Shown: positions 7,312 through 14,977, counted from the first letter of the stretch. The stretch is 16,037 bases of DNA from Candidatus Woesearchaeota archaeon (GCA_018303515.1 JAGVXZ010000043.1:1-16037), one strand, 5' to 3'. Program-made: numbers and translations. The notes: generated by a model from the sequence alone, not told the origin.

Positions 7312-8408
7312 TTTTTTCTTTTATATTCCTCAAGTAAAACTTCTTCTATTTTATTAGTCCAATTTAACCAAGTAAACTGTTTAGACCAATTAATACACTC
7401 TTTACTCATTTTAGAACGTAACTTTGCATCCTTCAATAATGAAACTACTTTAGAAGAAAATAAAGAAACATCACCAAATGGAACTAAATATCCCGTTGAA
7501 CCATCTTTAACAGAGTCCTTCAAACCACCTACAGAAAAAGCAACAGTAGGACAACCAGAAGCATTAGCTTCAATAACCCCAATACCCCATCCTTCTTCAG
7601 AAGAAGTAATACAATAAACCCATGATTCGCCTAAAATCTTCTTTTTCTCTTCATCAGAAATAAAACCAGTTAAATTTATAGAAGCTTCTAAATTTTTTTC
7701 TTTAACAAGCTCTCTAATATTTTCTAAATCATCACCTGCCCCAATAATAATTAATTTAGAAGTAGGAATTTCAACTAAAACTTTTTCAAAAGCATTTATT
7801 AAAAGATCTAATCTCTTATAAGCCCTCACTCTACCTACAGACACAAGTAATGGTGTTTTTTGTTTATTCAAAACTTTAAAACCTTCATCAATACCATTAT
7901 AAACAAGATTAATATTTTTTCGTAAAAGACCAAACCTTACTAATTCATTTACCATTTGAGGAGAAACCGTTAAAACAGTAGTCCACCTATAAAACAAAAT
8001 CAAAGATTTTTCTGCAAGTGACGCGAAAATCGCTACGTACCAAGGTAATTGATAAAAAAAAACTTTTTGATGTACATGATGTAAAAGTAAAGCACGTGGT
8101 TTCCGAGAATAAAAAATTGTAAACCAGGGAATACCATTAATCCCCTCTAAAATACAATCTATCTTTTTCCTAAATTTAAATAAATATAACCAAAAACACC
8201 ACAAATAAACAGTATACAAATTACCTTTACGAATATATTTCACACCCTCAAAAATTTCTTCACTTTTCAAACCAGAATAAGCAGAACAAAAGAATGTTAC
8301 TTCATGTCCTTTCTCAACCAATTGTTTAGATAAAATATGACCGTTTCTCTCAGATCCACCAGCATGTGGATGTTTAATATCACGAAAATTTAAAATTAAA
8401 AATCTCAT
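7308..8408 (-). CDS. Family 4 glycosyltransferase
   Basis: A 366-residue GT-B fold enzyme. The N-terminal domain shows H-P-H-A-G17-G-S-E-R, the acceptor-side glycine loop of GT4 enzymes. The C-terminal domain shows V191-G-R-V-R-A-Y-K-R with the donor-phosphate Arg and Lys, G-A-G-D at 223-226, and the E272-x7-E280 nucleotide-sugar motif in E-G-W-G-I-G-V-I-E, then G-G-L-K-D-S-V. It transfers a retained-configuration sugar at the cytoplasmic membrane face; the donor is unknown. I choose the ATG at 8408, which overlaps the upstream stop as ATGA, over the in-frame GTG at 8417. It is therefore translationally coupled to the carbamoyltransferase remnant. Its stop is shared with the convergent GT39-like gene. 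Confidence 0.92.
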   Translation of the reverse strand: MRFLILNFRDIKHPHAGGSERNGHILSKQLVEKGHEVTFFCSAYSGLKSEEIFEGVKYIRKGNLYTVYLWCFWLYLFKFRKKIDCILEGINGIPWFTIFYSRKPRALLLHHVHQKVFFYQLPWYVAIFASLAEKSLILFYRWTTVLTVSPQMVNELVRFGLLRKNINLVYNGIDEGFKVLNKQKTPLLVSVGRVRAYKRLDLLINAFEKVLVEIPTSKLIIIGAGDDLENIRELVKEKNLEASINLTGFISDEEKKKILGESWVYCITSSEEGWGIGVIEANASGCPTVAFSVGGLKDSVKDGSTGYLVPFGDVSLFSSKVVSLLKDAKLRSKMSKECINWSKQFTWLNWTNKIEEVLLEEYKRKN

Positions 8409-8668
8409 TTCTTCCACACCAAATAATTCCCTAAATTTAAATATTGTAAATCTGAGTTTCGTAAAGTATGTCTTGCATCCACCTTATCCAAAAAAGAGGA
8501 ATCTATTTTAGCTTCTTTCAAACAATATTCTATTGCTTTTTCTGGATATCCATAAAAATTTTTCTTACGTAAAAATCTCTCTTCACTTGCACAAGCAACA
8601 ACTATACCATCTCTCATTAAAGCAGCAGTAGAATTATTCCCATTAGTCATTCCTAACACATAAACCAT
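8405..8668 (-). pseudogene. Carbamoyltransferase remnant: N-terminal and C-terminal ends joined in frame
   Basis: This 87-residue open frame resembles both ends of a NodU/CmcH-family O-carbamoyltransferase, normally about 550-600 residues. Residues 1-58 match the start of the Kae1-like domain: V-L-G-M-T-N-G-N-N-S-T-A-A-L, then A-S-E-E-R-F and a P-E-x-A-I-x-x-C-L segment. Residues 64-87, D-A-R-H-T-L-R-N-S-D-L-Q-Y-L-N-L-G-N-Y-L-V, look like the extreme C terminus of the same family, recalling the D-A-x-R-T-F...D-Y-L-V-L-G-N-Y-L pattern. The usual His of the G-x-H-D-A-S-A motif is Asn here. The ATP and carbamoyl-phosphate sites of the middle are gone, so it cannot be an active carbamoyltransferase. 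The junction falls near 8474-8492. It keeps a good promoter and stays coupled to the GT4 gene. An assembly collapse is also possible. Confidence 0.75.
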
Positions 8669-8690
8669 TAGAAAACAACAAAAAACTACG

Positions 8691-8700
8691 ATATTTAAAG
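8691..8700 (-). promoter_or_regulatory. TATA-like box before the carbamoyltransferase remnant and GT4
   Basis: On the minus strand CTTTAAATAT lies 23-32 bases before the ATG at 8668. It is among the better TATA matches in the window and sits in the 54-base spacer behind the GT2 gene. It would drive the remnant and the coupled GT4 as a leaderless transcript. Confidence 0.5.
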
Positions 8701-8722
8701 ATTATGTCAAAAGAAGAATAGG

Positions 8723-9565
8723 TTATTTTTTCGCAGAATAAATAATATCAACATCCTTTGCAGCATCCTCTGCATTTTTACTCTTCCATAACCCATAATA
8801 AACAGCAAAACCTTCTAAAATTCTCATAAAAAACATTCCAAATGTATGTCTTGGATCTAAAGCTAATTTTCTCCAATTTTTAATATAAGCTTTCCGAATA
8901 AATTTTTTCTCAGATTGAGATTCCTCTTCATTTTGTTTCAAATATTTATCCAAAGTCAAAGCATAATAAACTCTTTTTTTCAAAACATCTCTTAAAGACA
9001 ATCTATCATCTTCATGAAATATTAATTCATTTGCATAACCTATTTTTTTACCTAACCTTTTCATTTTTTTATGTATATCAATATCCTCAGTTCCAATCAA
9101 TCCTTCATCATACATTCCAGCTTCAAAAAACACTTTACGATTAAAAAATCTGGCAGCTTCACCATCACCAGTACCAAAATAAGTGGACTTCTCTAAACAC
9201 TTACATTTAGTCCAAAAACCTTCACCATTAAATTTTTCTTCAATAACTAATGCATCAAACTCATTCATTAAATTAACACAATCTCTAACCACATTTTTAG
9301 TTAAAATCATATCAGAATCTATAACCAAAATGTAATCCGATTTACTTTTTTGAGCTGCATAATTTCTTTGAGCACTTCTTTCGGGACCTTTAGTAAAAAC
9401 CTTCTTAGTAAACTTTTTAGCAATTTCAAGTGTTCCATCTGAACTATTATTATCTACTACATACAATTCACAAGGATAACTTTGATCTACAACAGATTTT
9501 AAACATTTAACAATTGTCCTAATACTATTTCTAGTAGGGACAATGACAACAACTTTCTTATTCAT
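8723..9565 (-). CDS. Family 2 glycosyltransferase
   Basis: A 280-residue GT-A enzyme: V-V-V-I-V-P-T-R-N-S at the start, V37-V-D-N-N-S-S-D-G-T in the nucleotide site, D83-S-D85 as the metal-binding DxD motif, and G158-T-E160-D161 for the catalytic acid region. The 165-210 region is basic and helical and would sit at the membrane. The C-terminal part holds one moderately hydrophobic stretch (about 243-258, F-G-M-F-F-M-R-I-L-E-G-F). Donor and acceptor are not readable. The ATG at 9565 is preferred over the TTG at 9571, because a TATA-like box lies exactly 26 bases before that ATG and the shorter form begins at the conserved strand. It is separated from the flippase by about 40 bases, with its own promoter. 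Confidence 0.9.
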   Translation of the reverse strand: MNKKVVVIVPTRNSIRTIVKCLKSVVDQSYPCELYVVDNNSSDGTLEIAKKFTKKVFTKGPERSAQRNYAAQKSKSDYILVIDSDMILTKNVVRDCVNLMNEFDALVIEEKFNGEGFWTKCKCLEKSTYFGTGDGEAARFFNRKVFFEAGMYDEGLIGTEDIDIHKKMKRLGKKIGYANELIFHEDDRLSLRDVLKKRVYYALTLDKYLKQNEEESQSEKKFIRKAYIKNWRKLALDPRHTFGMFFMRILEGFAVYYGLWKSKNAEDAAKDVDIIYSAKK

Positions 9566-9586
9566 ATTCAATTTTAATGATAATTC

Positions 9587-9594
9587 AAATATAA
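9587..9594 (-). promoter_or_regulatory. TATA-like box for the GT2 gene
   Basis: On the minus strand TTATATTT is centred 25-26 bases before the ATG at 9565. It is a clear TATA match at the leaderless spacing, and it decides the start codon in favour of 9565. Confidence 0.55.
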
Positions 9595-9607
9595 GAGTTT
9601 TCCTAAT

Positions 9608-10861
9608 TTAAGATTCATTTTTATTTAGAATATAAACTAAGAGTAAAATAGATAAACAAGCCATTACACCAATTAAAACATAAACCACTTGCAGTAAAGA
9701 AGAATGAAAATAAGAAATACCAATTATTTCTAAAAGATTAAATAAAAATAACAGAGGTATAAAACGGTATTTTTTCTGAGCTACAAGATAAAACGAAGAC
9801 AAATAAACAACTCCAAAAAGAACAATAAAAATCGCAAAAACACCTAAAACTGGAACTAATCCTAAATACTCATTTCCAAAAACAATATTGATTATAGATC
9901 TTGGAAAAACTAAATACAGAATCATTAAGGGTATAACCATTAAAAGAAAAGCACCAAGAGACTTAAAATAAAGAGTTTTATGTTTTTTACCTTTTGCAAT
10001 TAAAGCAGAAACTTTAGGAAACATTACCTGACTAATAGACACCGAACCAAAGAAAATAATTTTTCCTAAGATGGACAAAGCAGAATAGAATCCCGCATCC
10101 ACTTCAGAGAAATAATGTTTTACTAGCATAATATCTAAAGAAAAAAAAGCAGTTAAAAACAAAATCATAAACAATACAGGAAAGGAATATTTATAGATCT
10201 CTTTTGTCTCAAAGAACTCACAATTTTCCCAAAGGAGATATTTTCTTAAAGCTAATATTCCAAAGATAACTCCAAGAGTTAGACTCAATACAAAAGCAAA
10301 AATCGCACCATATATTTTCCAGCCTAAACTCACAAATAAAACCGCACCAAAGAATTTAACAATGCCTTCCAGAGTAAGATTTAATCCCAAGACTTTAAAC
10401 TTTTGAAGACCTTGCATCACACCACGTACAACAGCAAGTAAAAGAGTGGATATAATTAAGATTGTTAAAAGATAAAGTAAATTTAAATCAGTAATATGTA
10501 AAAACTTCCCAATATAAGGCACAAGTAAAATAAAAACAAAAGCCAGAATAATTCCAATTATAAATAATTTTCTCAAAGCTCTTCTAAAAGCATAACAAAT
10601 TTTACCAAAAGAATTTTGCGAATCATATTCCGCAACAAATTTAGCAAAAGTAGATTGTAAAGATTGTAGAAATACATTTAAAAAATATGAAAATGCTAAC
10701 AAAACCCCCAGAATACCATAATCCTTAGGACCTAAAGCCCTACCTAAATAAAAATGAAAAAGAAAACCAAAAATATTTAGTATAAGAGTTGAAATAAATA
10801 AAATTACATTATCCCTTACAAGATCATTATTTTTATACAAATTTATTCCTTTCTTTATCAT
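9608..10861 (-). CDS. Wzx-like polysaccharide/lipid-linked oligosaccharide flippase
   Basis: A 417-residue polytopic protein of the MATE-related polysaccharide-transporter family (Wzx/RfbX). Hydrophobic segments run almost without break from residue 18 to 412, consistent with about 12 helices. The signature R-A-L-G-P-K-D-Y-G-I-L-G near residue 41-52, between helices 1 and 2, is typical of this family, as is the S-L-Q-S-T-F-A-K-F-V-A-E-Y segment at the end of helix 2. It should move a polyprenyl-linked glycan from the cytoplasmic to the outer face of the membrane. It overlaps the upstream ALG5-like gene by the ATGA motif and so is the third gene of the operon that starts at 12599. Cargo is not predictable from sequence. 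Confidence 0.9.
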   Translation of the reverse strand: MIKKGINLYKNNDLVRDNVILFISTLILNIFGFLFHFYLGRALGPKDYGILGVLLAFSYFLNVFLQSLQSTFAKFVAEYDSQNSFGKICYAFRRALRKLFIIGIILAFVFILLVPYIGKFLHITDLNLLYLLTILIISTLLLAVVRGVMQGLQKFKVLGLNLTLEGIVKFFGAVLFVSLGWKIYGAIFAFVLSLTLGVIFGILALRKYLLWENCEFFETKEIYKYSFPVLFMILFLTAFFSLDIMLVKHYFSEVDAGFYSALSILGKIIFFGSVSISQVMFPKVSALIAKGKKHKTLYFKSLGAFLLMVIPLMILYLVFPRSIINIVFGNEYLGLVPVLGVFAIFIVLFGVVYLSSFYLVAQKKYRFIPLLFLFNLLEIIGISYFHSSLLQVVYVLIGVMACLSILLLVYILNKNES

Positions 10862-11604
10862 TTCAAATTACCAACAACTTTATTATAAATTTCAACAATA
10901 AATTTGAAAGGAGAATAAAATAATCTCAATCTTATAACTGCCAGGAACATTTCAATTGAAACCCTTTTAACATTTAATTTAGAATTGGGATCATCATGCC
11001 AAACAGTAGGAATTTCTTTCACCCTACAACCTTTTCTCTTCATTAAGTATAATAAATCAATATCAAATGCCCAACGAGTAGTATTAATTTCTCCAATAAC
11101 ATCCTTCACAATATCTTTCTTAAAAAGTTTAGCACCACACTGAGTATCTCTTAAACCAATCCCAAATAAACCACGAACAAGAATATTAAAACAACGTGAA
11201 GCAATTCTCCTCACTAATGGTTGTCTAGGTGAAACAATTGCACCAGTAATCCAACGTGAAGAAATTATTCCATCATAAGGCCCAATATTCTCATAAAGTT
11301 CATAAAAAGATTCTGGAGGAGTTGCACAATCTGCATCTACAAATCCAATATAATCTGCATCGGCTAACTTAAAACCTTGAATTAATGCTTCACCTTTTGC
11401 ATTAACCTTTCCAATATTCACATATCTTACTTTTCCAAACCTTTTAACAACATTTTCAGTTTTATCAGTACAACCATTTATAATTACAAAAATTTCAAAT
11501 TCTTCTTTATTAAACTTTTCACTAAAAAAACTATAATACTTTTTCAAAGTATTTAAAATTCTCTTTTCTTCATTATAAGCAGGAATTAAAATAGATAATT
11601 TCAT
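10858..11604 (-). CDS. ALG5/DPM1-like polyprenyl-phosphate sugar synthase (GT2)
   Basis: A 248-residue GT-A enzyme of the dolichyl-phosphate glucose/mannose synthase type. Visible: L-I-P-A-Y-N-E-E at the N terminus, D90-A-D92 metal-binding motif, the family-marking D153-T-Q-C-G-A-K-L-F, and the F180-D-I-D-L-L-Y segment. It moves a hexose from a nucleotide sugar to dolichyl phosphate, giving a lipid-phosphate donor for outer-face enzymes such as the GT39-like protein at 5764-7311. The C terminus (212-240) is amphipathic and probably membrane-associated, with no full transmembrane pair as in bacterial GtrB types. Whether the sugar is glucose or mannose is not settled by these motifs. The ATG at 11604 overlaps the upstream stop (ATGA) and is preferred over the TTG at 11613. 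Confidence 0.9.
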   Translation of the reverse strand: MKLSILIPAYNEEKRILNTLKKYYSFFSEKFNKEEFEIFVIINGCTDKTENVVKRFGKVRYVNIGKVNAKGEALIQGFKLADADYIGFVDADCATPPESFYELYENIGPYDGIISSRWITGAIVSPRQPLVRRIASRCFNILVRGLFGIGLRDTQCGAKLFKKDIVKDVIGEINTTRWAFDIDLLYLMKRKGCRVKEIPTVWHDDPNSKLNVKRVSIEMFLAVIRLRLFYSPFKFIVEIYNKVVGNLK

Positions 11605-12599
11605 ATCAACCAAATAAGAGAAGCAAAAAATAACTGAATTAAAATCATTATTAAATTCAACTGCTTCTCGGTAACCCTCCCATTACGAATAAATATATGA
11701 GGTATTGAATAAATCTTATCTGTTAATGGATATAACTTTCCATTTTCAAACTTTCCATAACTTTGTTCTTTAAAATCACCTCTCCACTTTAAGATAAACT
11801 CAACAAAAAATGGAATTGCAATTACTAGACCTGCTTTTTCAAAATTCCCAATAATTATAATTGAAGCTAAAACACCTCCAAGTAAATAAGTCAAAGAATC
11901 ACCTGGTAAAATTTTAGCAGGAGTTTTATTAAACATATAAAATCCTAACAGAGCACCAAACACAACAAATGAAATCAATGAAGCAAGCAACTCATCATGA
12001 TAAATTCCATAAAATCCTAACATTCCAGTATAAACCAAACCCATACCTGTTTCCTGCCCATTAAAACCAGCTAACATATTAATCATATTTGCCGCACCAA
12101 CAACTCCTAAAGGAACAAAAAGTAAGGGATACAATAACCCTACATCCACAAAACCATAAAATGGAAAAGTCATTGTAGTAGTACCTGCTTTAACTGCCAT
12201 TAAAGGAACAGCAGCTACTAAAGTCAAAAGAGGTTTTTGCCACTGCTTCAACCCAACAGAAGTGCTTTTATCAGATTTTATTACTAAATCATCTAAGAAA
12301 CCAACTAAAGTAATTAAAAATATAGATAACATTGCAGCAAAAATTAGAGTTAAAGAAAACTCATCAAACCCCATTAAAGAAAACTGAAAAAATGTTCTAA
12401 CAAACACAAAAAACAATAATCCGGAAACAATTCCTCCAAAAACAATTAAACCACCTGAAAGAGGAACAAGTGGCTTATTCTTCTTATTTTGATCTTGAAC
12501 CACTAACCCGATTTTTTGCAAATATCTAATAAACCACGGTGTAAAAGTATAAACTATAGAAAAAGAAATAAGTGTGCAAATAAGTAAGATATAATTCAT
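11601..12599 (-). CDS. ALG7/AglH-like polyprenyl-phosphate HexNAc-1-phosphate transferase
   Basis: A 332-residue membrane enzyme of the MraY/WecA/DPAGT1 superfamily. It starts a lipid-linked glycan by moving a HexNAc-1-phosphate (GlcNAc in ALG7) from its UDP form to polyprenyl phosphate. About ten hydrophobic segments are seen. The catalytic G-F-L-D103-D104 pair is in an inner loop after the third or fourth helix. N174-M-L-A-G-F-N-G-Q-E matches the nucleotide-binding N-x-L-A-G-x-N-G-x-E form of eukaryotic/archaeal enzymes. F-N-K-T-P-A-K-I-L-P-G-D234-S carries the third acidic residue, as in ALG7 R-x-N-P-A-x-V-x-V-G-D. This pattern is closer to ALG7/AglH than to bacterial WecA or MraY, and is one of the better archaeal markers here. 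It heads the minus-strand operon. Confidence 0.9.
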   Translation of the reverse strand: MNYILLICTLISFSIVYTFTPWFIRYLQKIGLVVQDQNKKNKPLVPLSGGLIVFGGIVSGLLFFVFVRTFFQFSLMGFDEFSLTLIFAAMLSIFLITLVGFLDDLVIKSDKSTSVGLKQWQKPLLTLVAAVPLMAVKAGTTTMTFPFYGFVDVGLLYPLLFVPLGVVGAANMINMLAGFNGQETGMGLVYTGMLGFYGIYHDELLASLISFVVFGALLGFYMFNKTPAKILPGDSLTYLLGGVLASIIIIGNFEKAGLVIAIPFFVEFILKWRGDFKEQSYGKFENGKLYPLTDKIYSIPHIFIRNGRVTEKQLNLIMILIQLFFASLIWLI

Positions 12600-12630
12600 A
12601 TTATTTCAAAAATAAAGTCAATGGAGTTAA

Positions 12631-12639
12631 AATATAAAA
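12631..12639 (-). promoter_or_regulatory. TATA-like box for the glycan-initiation operon
   Basis: On the minus strand TTTTATATT is centred about 36 bases before the ATG at 12599. Transcription would start about 10 bases before the ATG, giving a very short leader rather than none. No clear Shine-Dalgarno is present. Confidence 0.45.
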
Positions 12640-12768
12640 CTTTCTACAGAATAAAAGAGCTGTAGTATCCGAATATTATTTCGCTTCATTTGTTTTCCTC
12701 TTCTAGTCCCCACTAAGAACTATTGAATTATAATACTTAAAAAAAATTCAGCAAAGCTTAACAAAAAC

Positions 12769-12776
12769 TATTTATA
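12769..12776 (+). promoter_or_regulatory. TATA-like box for the dehydrogenase-SDR operon
   Basis: TATTTATA is centred 27-28 bases before the ATG at 12800, after an A-rich stretch. No Shine-Dalgarno precedes the ATG, so a leaderless start is likely. Confidence 0.5.
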
Positions 12777-12799
12777 GAGCCTAAATACACCTAGATTTA

Positions 12800-14104
12800 A
12801 TGGATATTGCTATTATAGGCCTATGGCATTTAGGAGAAGTATATTCAGTATGCTTATCAGAATTAGGTAATAAAGTATATGGAATAGACGAAAATTTAGA
12901 AGTGATTAATAAATTGAATGAAGGTAACCCTCCATTAGAAGAACCTAATTTAAAAAAACTTCTCAAAAAAAATCTAGAATCTAAAAGACTAAATTTCTAT
13001 TCAGATTATGAGACTATAAAAAAATGTAATGTCGTTTGGATAACCATAGACACACCAGTCATAAAAAACGATAAAGCAAAATTTGGAGTAATAATAGAAA
13101 CAATCAAAAAATTACTCCCATTAATTCAAAATAATTCTCTTATTATCATATCTAGCCAACTTCCTGTTAAATCCTCAGATAATATTATAAAATATATCCA
13201 AGAAAATCGTCCTAATCTAGAATTCCAATTTGCTTACCTACCAGAGAATTTAATCTTGGGTGAGGCAGTAGAGAGTTTTAATAATCAAAAATTTGTTATA
13301 GTTGGATCATACAATTCAGAAGCCATAGAAAAAATAAGATTAATTTTTAAAGAACTGAAATGTGTCATCCAACCAATGTCACCTGTTTCAGCAGAAATGG
13401 TAAAACATGCAAGAAATTCATTTCTAGCAACATCATTAAGTTTTATCTATGATATAGCAGACGTGTGTGAAGCTATTGGTGCAGATGTAGTAGACGTCAG
13501 CACTGCATTACGATTTGACTCTAGAATTGGTCCAAAAGCTTATCTAGATGCAAGTATAGGTTTTTCTGGTGGTACTTTAGGAAGAGATCTTCAATATTTA
13601 CTACAACAAGGAAAATTAAGTAATCTAAAATTACCAGTCATTAAAGCTGTTTATCTAAAAAATCAACTAAGAAAAAAAACCATACTAAATAGATTAATTA
13701 AACTGCTAAATAAATGGGATAATCAAAAAATCACATTCTTTGGAATTACATATAAATCAGGCACTAGCACATTAAGAAGATCATTAGCGACAGAACTAAT
13801 TAAAGAAACATACAAAAGTGGAATAGATATCAGTATCTGTGATCCATTCATTAAAGAGAAAGAATTACAAATTGCATTAAAAAATATTAAATATACTTAC
13901 TATAAAGACCCATACAAAGCAGTTAATGGTAGCCAAGCAATTATCATAATTACACCATGGAATGATCTTAAAGAAATAAATTTTAAAAAGTTACAAGAAG
14001 AAACAAAAGCACCACATTTATATTTTGATGCACGTAATTTTTTTGTCAAACAAGAAAAGGAAATTAAATCTTGTGGATTTAATTACTTAGGAGTTGGTAG
14101 ATGA
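12800..14104 (+). CDS. UDP-glucose/GDP-mannose dehydrogenase-like protein lacking the catalytic Cys
   Basis: A 434-residue protein with the full three-part layout of nucleotide-sugar 6-dehydrogenases: N-terminal Rossmann domain (1-190), central helical dimer domain (191-290) and C-terminal nucleotide-sugar domain (305-430). Conserved parts include E149 in Y-L-P-E-N, K202 and N206 in V-K-H-A-R-N, D263, and the K319-S-G-T-S-T-L-R-R loop. Two key sites differ. The NAD motif reads G7-L-W9-H-L-G12, with Trp for the central Gly of G-x-G-x-x-G. The active-site G-F-G-G-S-C-F-P-K-D reads G254-F-S-G-G-T259-L-G-R-D, so the Cys nucleophile needed for the second oxidation is Thr. Full oxidation to a uronic acid is therefore unlikely. 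A two-electron oxidation, epimerisation or other role is possible. Its stop overlaps the SDR start (ATGA). Confidence 0.88.
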   Translation: MDIAIIGLWHLGEVYSVCLSELGNKVYGIDENLEVINKLNEGNPPLEEPNLKKLLKKNLESKRLNFYSDYETIKKCNVVWITIDTPVIKNDKAKFGVIIETIKKLLPLIQNNSLIIISSQLPVKSSDNIIKYIQENRPNLEFQFAYLPENLILGEAVESFNNQKFVIVGSYNSEAIEKIRLIFKELKCVIQPMSPVSAEMVKHARNSFLATSLSFIYDIADVCEAIGADVVDVSTALRFDSRIGPKAYLDASIGFSGGTLGRDLQYLLQQGKLSNLKLPVIKAVYLKNQLRKKTILNRLIKLLNKWDNQKITFFGITYKSGTSTLRRSLATELIKETYKSGIDISICDPFIKEKELQIALKNIKYTYYKDPYKAVNGSQAIIIITPWNDLKEINFKKLQEETKAPHLYFDARNFFVKQEKEIKSCGFNYLGVGR

Positions 14105-14958
14105 AACCAAAAATAGATCAAAAACATATTATTATTACAGGAGGAAGTGGAGGTATTGGAAAAATCATCTCACACAAATTCCTACAACTTGGAGACTTAG
14201 TTACTTTAATATCACGCAATATAGAACACCTAAAAAATACGAAAGAAGAATTTTCAAAATACTCAAAATCAATACATATCCTTCAAGCAGATGTTTCTAA
14301 TCATACTCATTTTTCTAAAATAGAATCTTTTATTAATTCAAAATTAAATAAGAAAGTAGATGTACTAATAAATGCCGCAGGTGTATATGGTCCAATTGGA
14401 AGATTAGAAACTACAAAGGCAAATGAATGGGAAGAAACTTTTAAAATAAATGTCTATGGTACTGTAAATATGTGTCGACTTATAATCCCATTTATGAAAA
14501 AATCAAACAATGGAACAATAATAAACTTCTCTGGTGGAGGAGATGGCCCATTCCCAAATTTCACTTCCTACAGTGCATCAAAAGGAGCAATAATAAGATT
14601 CACAGAAAGTCTAGCTTCTGAACTAATTGAATTTGGAATCACTGTAAATGCTATTGCTCCAGGTGCAGTTAATACTCAGTTGTTAGATAAAGTACTTAAA
14701 ACTAGTCCGGACAAAGTAGGTAAAGAATTTTATGAAAAGTCACTTATTCAAAAATCGAGTGGTGGAGCTTCTCCAGAAAAAACTGCAGAATTAATAGCCC
14801 TTCTTGCATCAGGTTATTTTGGTAAATTAAGTGGCAAAATTTTAAGTTCTATTCACGATGATTTTCAAAAGATAAAAACTAATTCTTCACAAATCATAAA
14901 CAGTGATATTTATAATCTAAGAAGGATTAAGCCAACAGACAAAGATTTTAAGTGGTAA
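14101..14958 (+). CDS. Classical short-chain dehydrogenase/reductase of a sugar cluster
   Basis: A 285-residue SDR. Visible: coenzyme motif T13-G-G-S-G-G-I-G20, D64 in L-Q-A-D-V for the adenine ring, N91-A-A-G, catalytic S144 in I-N-F-S-G-G-G, and Y157-S-A-S-K161. The R39-N after the second strand suggests NADP rather than NAD. Compared with the usual 250-residue SDR it has a C-terminal extension (about 250-285) ending in Y-N-L-R-R-I-K-P-T-D. I recall such tails from SDRs in polysaccharide loci but cannot verify that here. It is translationally coupled to the dehydrogenase-like gene, so the two probably act on one sugar substrate, perhaps as an oxidation-reduction pair that inverts or deoxygenates a carbon. 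The specific substrate is unknown. Confidence 0.88.
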   Translation: MKPKIDQKHIIITGGSGGIGKIISHKFLQLGDLVTLISRNIEHLKNTKEEFSKYSKSIHILQADVSNHTHFSKIESFINSKLNKKVDVLINAAGVYGPIGRLETTKANEWEETFKINVYGTVNMCRLIIPFMKKSNNGTIINFSGGGDGPFPNFTSYSASKGAIIRFTESLASELIEFGITVNAIAPGAVNTQLLDKVLKTSPDKVGKEFYEKSLIQKSSGGASPEKTAELIALLASGYFGKLSGKILSSIHDDFQKIKTNSSQIINSDIYNLRRIKPTDKDFKW

Positions 14959-14977
14959 AAACTAATTTTTAAGATGT

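Larger units (their letters stand above)
12600..12799. other. Divergent intergenic spacer, 200 bases
   Basis: This spacer separates the glycan-initiation operon (minus) from the dehydrogenase operon (plus). It holds a TATA-like box at each end and a short inverted repeat, CTACAG and CTGTAG (12644-12649 and 12660-12665) with a 10-base loop, just upstream of the minus-strand box. I see no gene, tRNA or structured RNA in it. Confidence 0.6.

Noticed and set aside
12671..12684. Small palindrome-like GAATATTATTTCGC stretch in the divergent spacer
   Set aside because: Only four bases pair with mismatches inside; no better than chance in AT-rich DNA.
12800..14104. Calling this gene a normal UDP-glucose or UDP-ManNAc dehydrogenase
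   Set aside because: The catalytic Cys is absent and the NAD loop is altered, so the standard product name would claim a reaction the sequence does not support.
14094..14300. 68-codon plus-strand frame overlapping the SDR start
   Set aside because: It is the same DNA as the SDR N terminus in another frame, which clearly encodes the Rossmann motif; the alternative product has no recognisable feature.
14101..14958. Naming the SDR as 3-oxoacyl-ACP reductase (FabG)
   Set aside because: Motifs are shared by all classical SDRs; the C-terminal extension and sugar-gene coupling do not fit FabG.
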